Under the pieces are notes generated by a model, which did not search any database, was not told the DNA's origin, and saw only the letters and a list, made by a program, of their open reading frames with translations. A stretch of 47,045 nucleotides of DNA, taken from Penium margaritaceum (Eukaryota > Streptophyta > Zygnematophyceae > Desmidiales > Peniaceae). The stretch spans positions 81,198 through 128,242 of the forward strand of contig SZWC01004957.1 in assembly GCA_023375785.1 (NCBI GenBank). Reading direction: 5' to 3'. Positions 44,056 to 47,045 of the stretch are shown here, one piece after another (the stretch's first letter is position 1; each line of letters starts with the position of its first letter). Position numbers and translations under genes: made by a program.

Positions 44056-44511
44056 TTATTTGTTGCGACTTGTTTCATCCTCGTGTATTCCCAGTGTTTC
44101 CTGTAAGAAAAAAGTCAGGTGCTTATCACAAGAAGTTGGGATTCTTGTGAATGTATTTGTATCTCTTCCGTGTAGAGGGGTGAGTTTCAAGCTATGCACT
44201 AGTTTTACAATTCCAAAATTCAAAGTTTGACATTTGAAACATTGAAACTCATCAGTTTTGCTTGAGGAGATCAATGGCCCTCGATAGCAAGCTCTTGTGT
44301 AACTCTTGACTGGATTACCCATGAGGTCAATCTTCAAAGCGACTAAGTGCAAGCAGCCGCAATAGATGACAAAAAATAGTTTTTTGGAAGTTCTAATGTT
44401 TGTTTGTGTGAATGAACTCAAGTTGAGTGGACAGTTATAAGATCCATCACAAGTTGCGAAGATAAAGATTGGAAAATGGAAACGATCTTTTTGAGGGGAT
44501 ACATTGTTCAC
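44056..44511 (-). CDS. Hypothetical 151-aa open frame
   Basis: ATG at 44511, stop at 44056. It has several Cys pairs (YCGC, CFKC), a hydrophobic middle and a polar tail. No family is recognised, and a frame of this length can arise by chance in a window this size. It could also be part of a transposon. Confidence 0.2.
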   Translation of the reverse strand: MNNVSPQKDRFHFPIFIFATCDGSYNCPLNLSSFTQTNIRTSKKLFFVIYCGCLHLVALKIDLMGNPVKSYTRACYRGPLISSSKTDEFQCFKCQTLNFGIVKLVHSLKLTPLHGRDTNTFTRIPTSCDKHLTFFLQETLGIHEDETSRNK

Positions 44512-44978
44512 AATGGTAGCTTAACAGCTAGAAAAGGGCATAGGGCAATAAGTAAAGACATGAATAAGTTATGGAGATGCCACTTACATTTGATGTTACC
44601 AAAGTGGTCAATGTTTTTTTTTTATCATGCATGAGGTGGGAATAGTGGATCTTAACATGCATCCATAACTTCTTTCATGTTTGCGTGGTTGCACCATAAA
44701 AATAGAATGGGTCAACTAAACCACATCGGTAATAACTTTTAATGTTGAAGGCTTGTAGAAGGCAAACCACATCCTCTAACAATGTGAGCATGCATCCCAC
44801 ACACGAACGGTCAAGCAGTCATGTCCACATTGGCCAACTGTACACATGAACAAAACTCATGGGATCTAGAGCCTTGGATTCCAACGTGGCTATGACAAAG
44901 CATTCAAAAAGAATAGGTAGACATTTGTAATGACATGGCCTCAGGGTTACTACGTGATTAGAGGTGTTTCTCGAGGAT

Positions 44979-45514
44979 CTAGCACAAAATCTTGGTAATC
45001 GCGTAGTGCGTAATGTGTATGCTTGGGTACAATTCCCACAAACGTTTCTCGTTGAAGGGGAAGGACACGTTGCCATTCTTCCTCAAAGGCTCAATACACC
45101 CTATACTAAGGCCTCTGCAGAGGTAGCATGGGAATGTACCCGTGTCACAAAAACTGAAAACACCAATTGGTGACTGAGTTGATGAACACACAAACAAAAA
45201 AATCCCTCCTTGATTACTCTGTATGGTGATGCAAAGACATGTTTCTTCAGAAAACACCTCAATTCTCGATGGTTTAGCCCCAACAAGGAAGGATTTTTGT
45301 TAGGGAATACATTACAAACTTCTTGAAGATAACGAGACATTTTATGAACAATCCAATCAGAACAATCGAGTATATAAACCATGCCAATATTGCAAGAAGT
45401 GAAACCCGTGTTTTTTTCATCTTTCGACCTCAGTGAGGAGAAAACTAAAGTCATGAACGGGATGGTGCTAGCTGATGTTGGTAAATTTTTTATTGTTGTC
45501 TCCAATGTTTGCAT
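44979..45514 (-). CDS. Hypothetical minus-strand open frame
   Basis: An open piece of 137 codons from ATG 45514 ends at TAG 45101-45103; the same frame then meets TGA a few codons later and is open again to about 44819. Upstream the frame stays free of TGA for some 30 codons with TAA and TAG. No domain is recognised. Confidence 0.2.
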
Positions 45515-45599
45515 CTAATTGAGAGAACTTTACAATGCGTTGAATCCAGCATATGTAAAAAGGCTACTATTAAAAGAGGAGAAAGAGCATGAAATGAAT

Positions 45600-47045
45600 T
45601 ATTAGGGACAAAAAAATATGGTCGTGACATAATCATAACTTAACATGTGAAACTAAGACGTAAGTTTATGGATGTAAATTTACTCCACGACAACAAAATC
45701 AATGAGGCTTGTGTGAAACACGGGCATTAGTGGTTCAGCCAGTTTCATCTGTGACCATTTATGATTGAAACATTGAGAGCCCTAATTTCATGAACATGGC
45801 TTCAGAGTGTGCACATTTGGATGGCGCCAATGTATTGCGTGGCCATTTATGGAGGGATTGTCACAAAGATATAATTGGGTGACCATAACCACTATGGTGA
45901 CGAGAGAGATTCGTGTTGGAATCCACGCTGGATGACTCAAATGTAATCAAACGCTACATGTAGGAGTGCAGAACAGGTAGTAAGGGGGGCACACGTCATT
46001 GATGGCATTGCAGTGAAGCGTTGACTTACAATTGTGAAGGGGGACCATCTCTGATGGATCCTCTCACATCAAGATAAAGAAGATCTCACGGAGTGGATCC
46101 TTAGTGAGAGGATGAGGTCATTTGTAGTACGGATTAGAGGGATCAACAGGGAGAGGACACGGTAATCAACAAAGATAACATTGATAAACTGAAAAGTGCT
46201 TTGGGAAGGGATACATAAGGAGTCGTGTCTTTGGTCTTTGTTACATAGATTTTTAGTTAGTATGAGCTTGAGACCGTGATCATGTACACGTGGTGTCTAT
46301 GGGTGTGTTGATGATTTAGCTCCAGTGTATAGTAGGTTATGTCCGCCATTCTGTGACTGGCCCATAAACGTTGGACTAACGCTTCTGTGAATTCTATCCT
46401 CAAACATGGAGAACATGAGATGAAAAAACATTTATTGGGAGCAGTTGATTTCCCATGCCAGAAGAACACAACACTCTCGATTTAGGAACCGACTTTGGTG
46501 CACACCCTAAGTGAAAACGAGCAAGGGACCCACTTCCCGTCGGTGTGCACTTATGCCAACCATTCGACAATGACAACGTTGTAACGACAAGGGTCATGGC
46601 TAGCCTGCTTGCAAGCACGAGGGCAGATCGTGCGGGGGTGGAGGTAGAGTGGTTGCATTCGACTACTACGTAGCCGAGTATGAAGCTTGTCGTCATGGTC
46701 CCTTTTGCTTTCATCACCAAGAACCATGGCCGAGGTGAAAGTTAGCCTCCCTCGCGCTACTCATCGGAGGACTAGGTAAGAATCAGCCAGTATGGATCAA
46801 GCACATCAACCTCGATATTGACAATCATGTGTACAAATATAAGCTTATCCTAACTGATGTCTACATGGCCTCGAGAGAACTTGTAGGAAGTTGTTCAACA
46901 ATGCAACAGTTGAATAGCTAGGATGACTTCCAAGAATCTTGTGCTTGTTAGTTTACCGTCTCAAGCATCCAATTCATTAACCATTCCATCTACAACATCC
47001 ACATTCGTTCGAGGGAAACCATGGACAAACTTGTGGACCACTTAT
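45600..47045. other. No feature recognised
   Basis: The right end of the window has only short frames (a 106-codon minus frame at 46720-46400) without recognisable domains. I see no repeat, RNA gene or transposon motif here. Confidence 0.35.

Overview
This is a eukaryotic nuclear window, not prokaryotic. It holds one long GC-rich, low-complexity gene at the left end, two large decayed Ty1/copia LTR retrotransposons in opposite orientations, several Ty3/gypsy fragments, a ~235-bp tandem array, and much AT-rich DNA with no recognisable gene. The copia elements have plant/algal-type primer sites (initiator-Met tRNA), so a land plant or green alga is most likely. I cannot name the species.

Layout. 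1-6.6 kb is GC-rich: a GA microsatellite, then a 1,589-codon minus-strand ORF (5524-755) encoding a Gln/Ala/Ser-rich, probably nuclear protein with a twice-repeated Cys-rich basic motif. About 0.9 kb of it is present twice with an N at the join, which looks like two unmerged contig ends. At ~6.6 kb the DNA turns AT-rich.

Element E1 (7483-16981, + strand) is a complete copia structure: two ~1.14-kb LTRs, near-perfect 5-bp target duplication, PBS, gag, protease, integrase, RT, RNase H, a further ~1.9-kb 3' region and a polypurine tract. Element E2 (24524-36663, - strand) has the same plan but carries a ten-unit ~235-bp tandem array in its 5' leader. Ty3/gypsy RT, RNase H and integrase remnants lie at 37.2, 40.6-42.5 and 42.6-43.8 kb, all on +.

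Main points of interest. (1) The LTRs of both copia families carry clusters of GAAGCTTC/GAAGATTC palindromes, the heat-shock-element core; in the right LTR of E1 they sit just upstream of a TATA box, so these may be heat- or stress-induced elements. (2) The gag/pol frames are full of TAA/TAG but have few TGA, and many TAA/TAG codons align with Gln in the sister element or in family motifs. Either TAA and TAG are read as Gln (as in some ulvophyte algae) or transitions have hit Gln and Trp codons. The evidence is mixed and both sides are given. (3) A protein-coding region downstream of RNase H is shared by E1 and E2 and matches no family I recognise.

Both copia elements have lost catalytic residues (YVDD to YVDN or YANN; protease DSG lost) and have frameshifts, so these copies are not autonomous.
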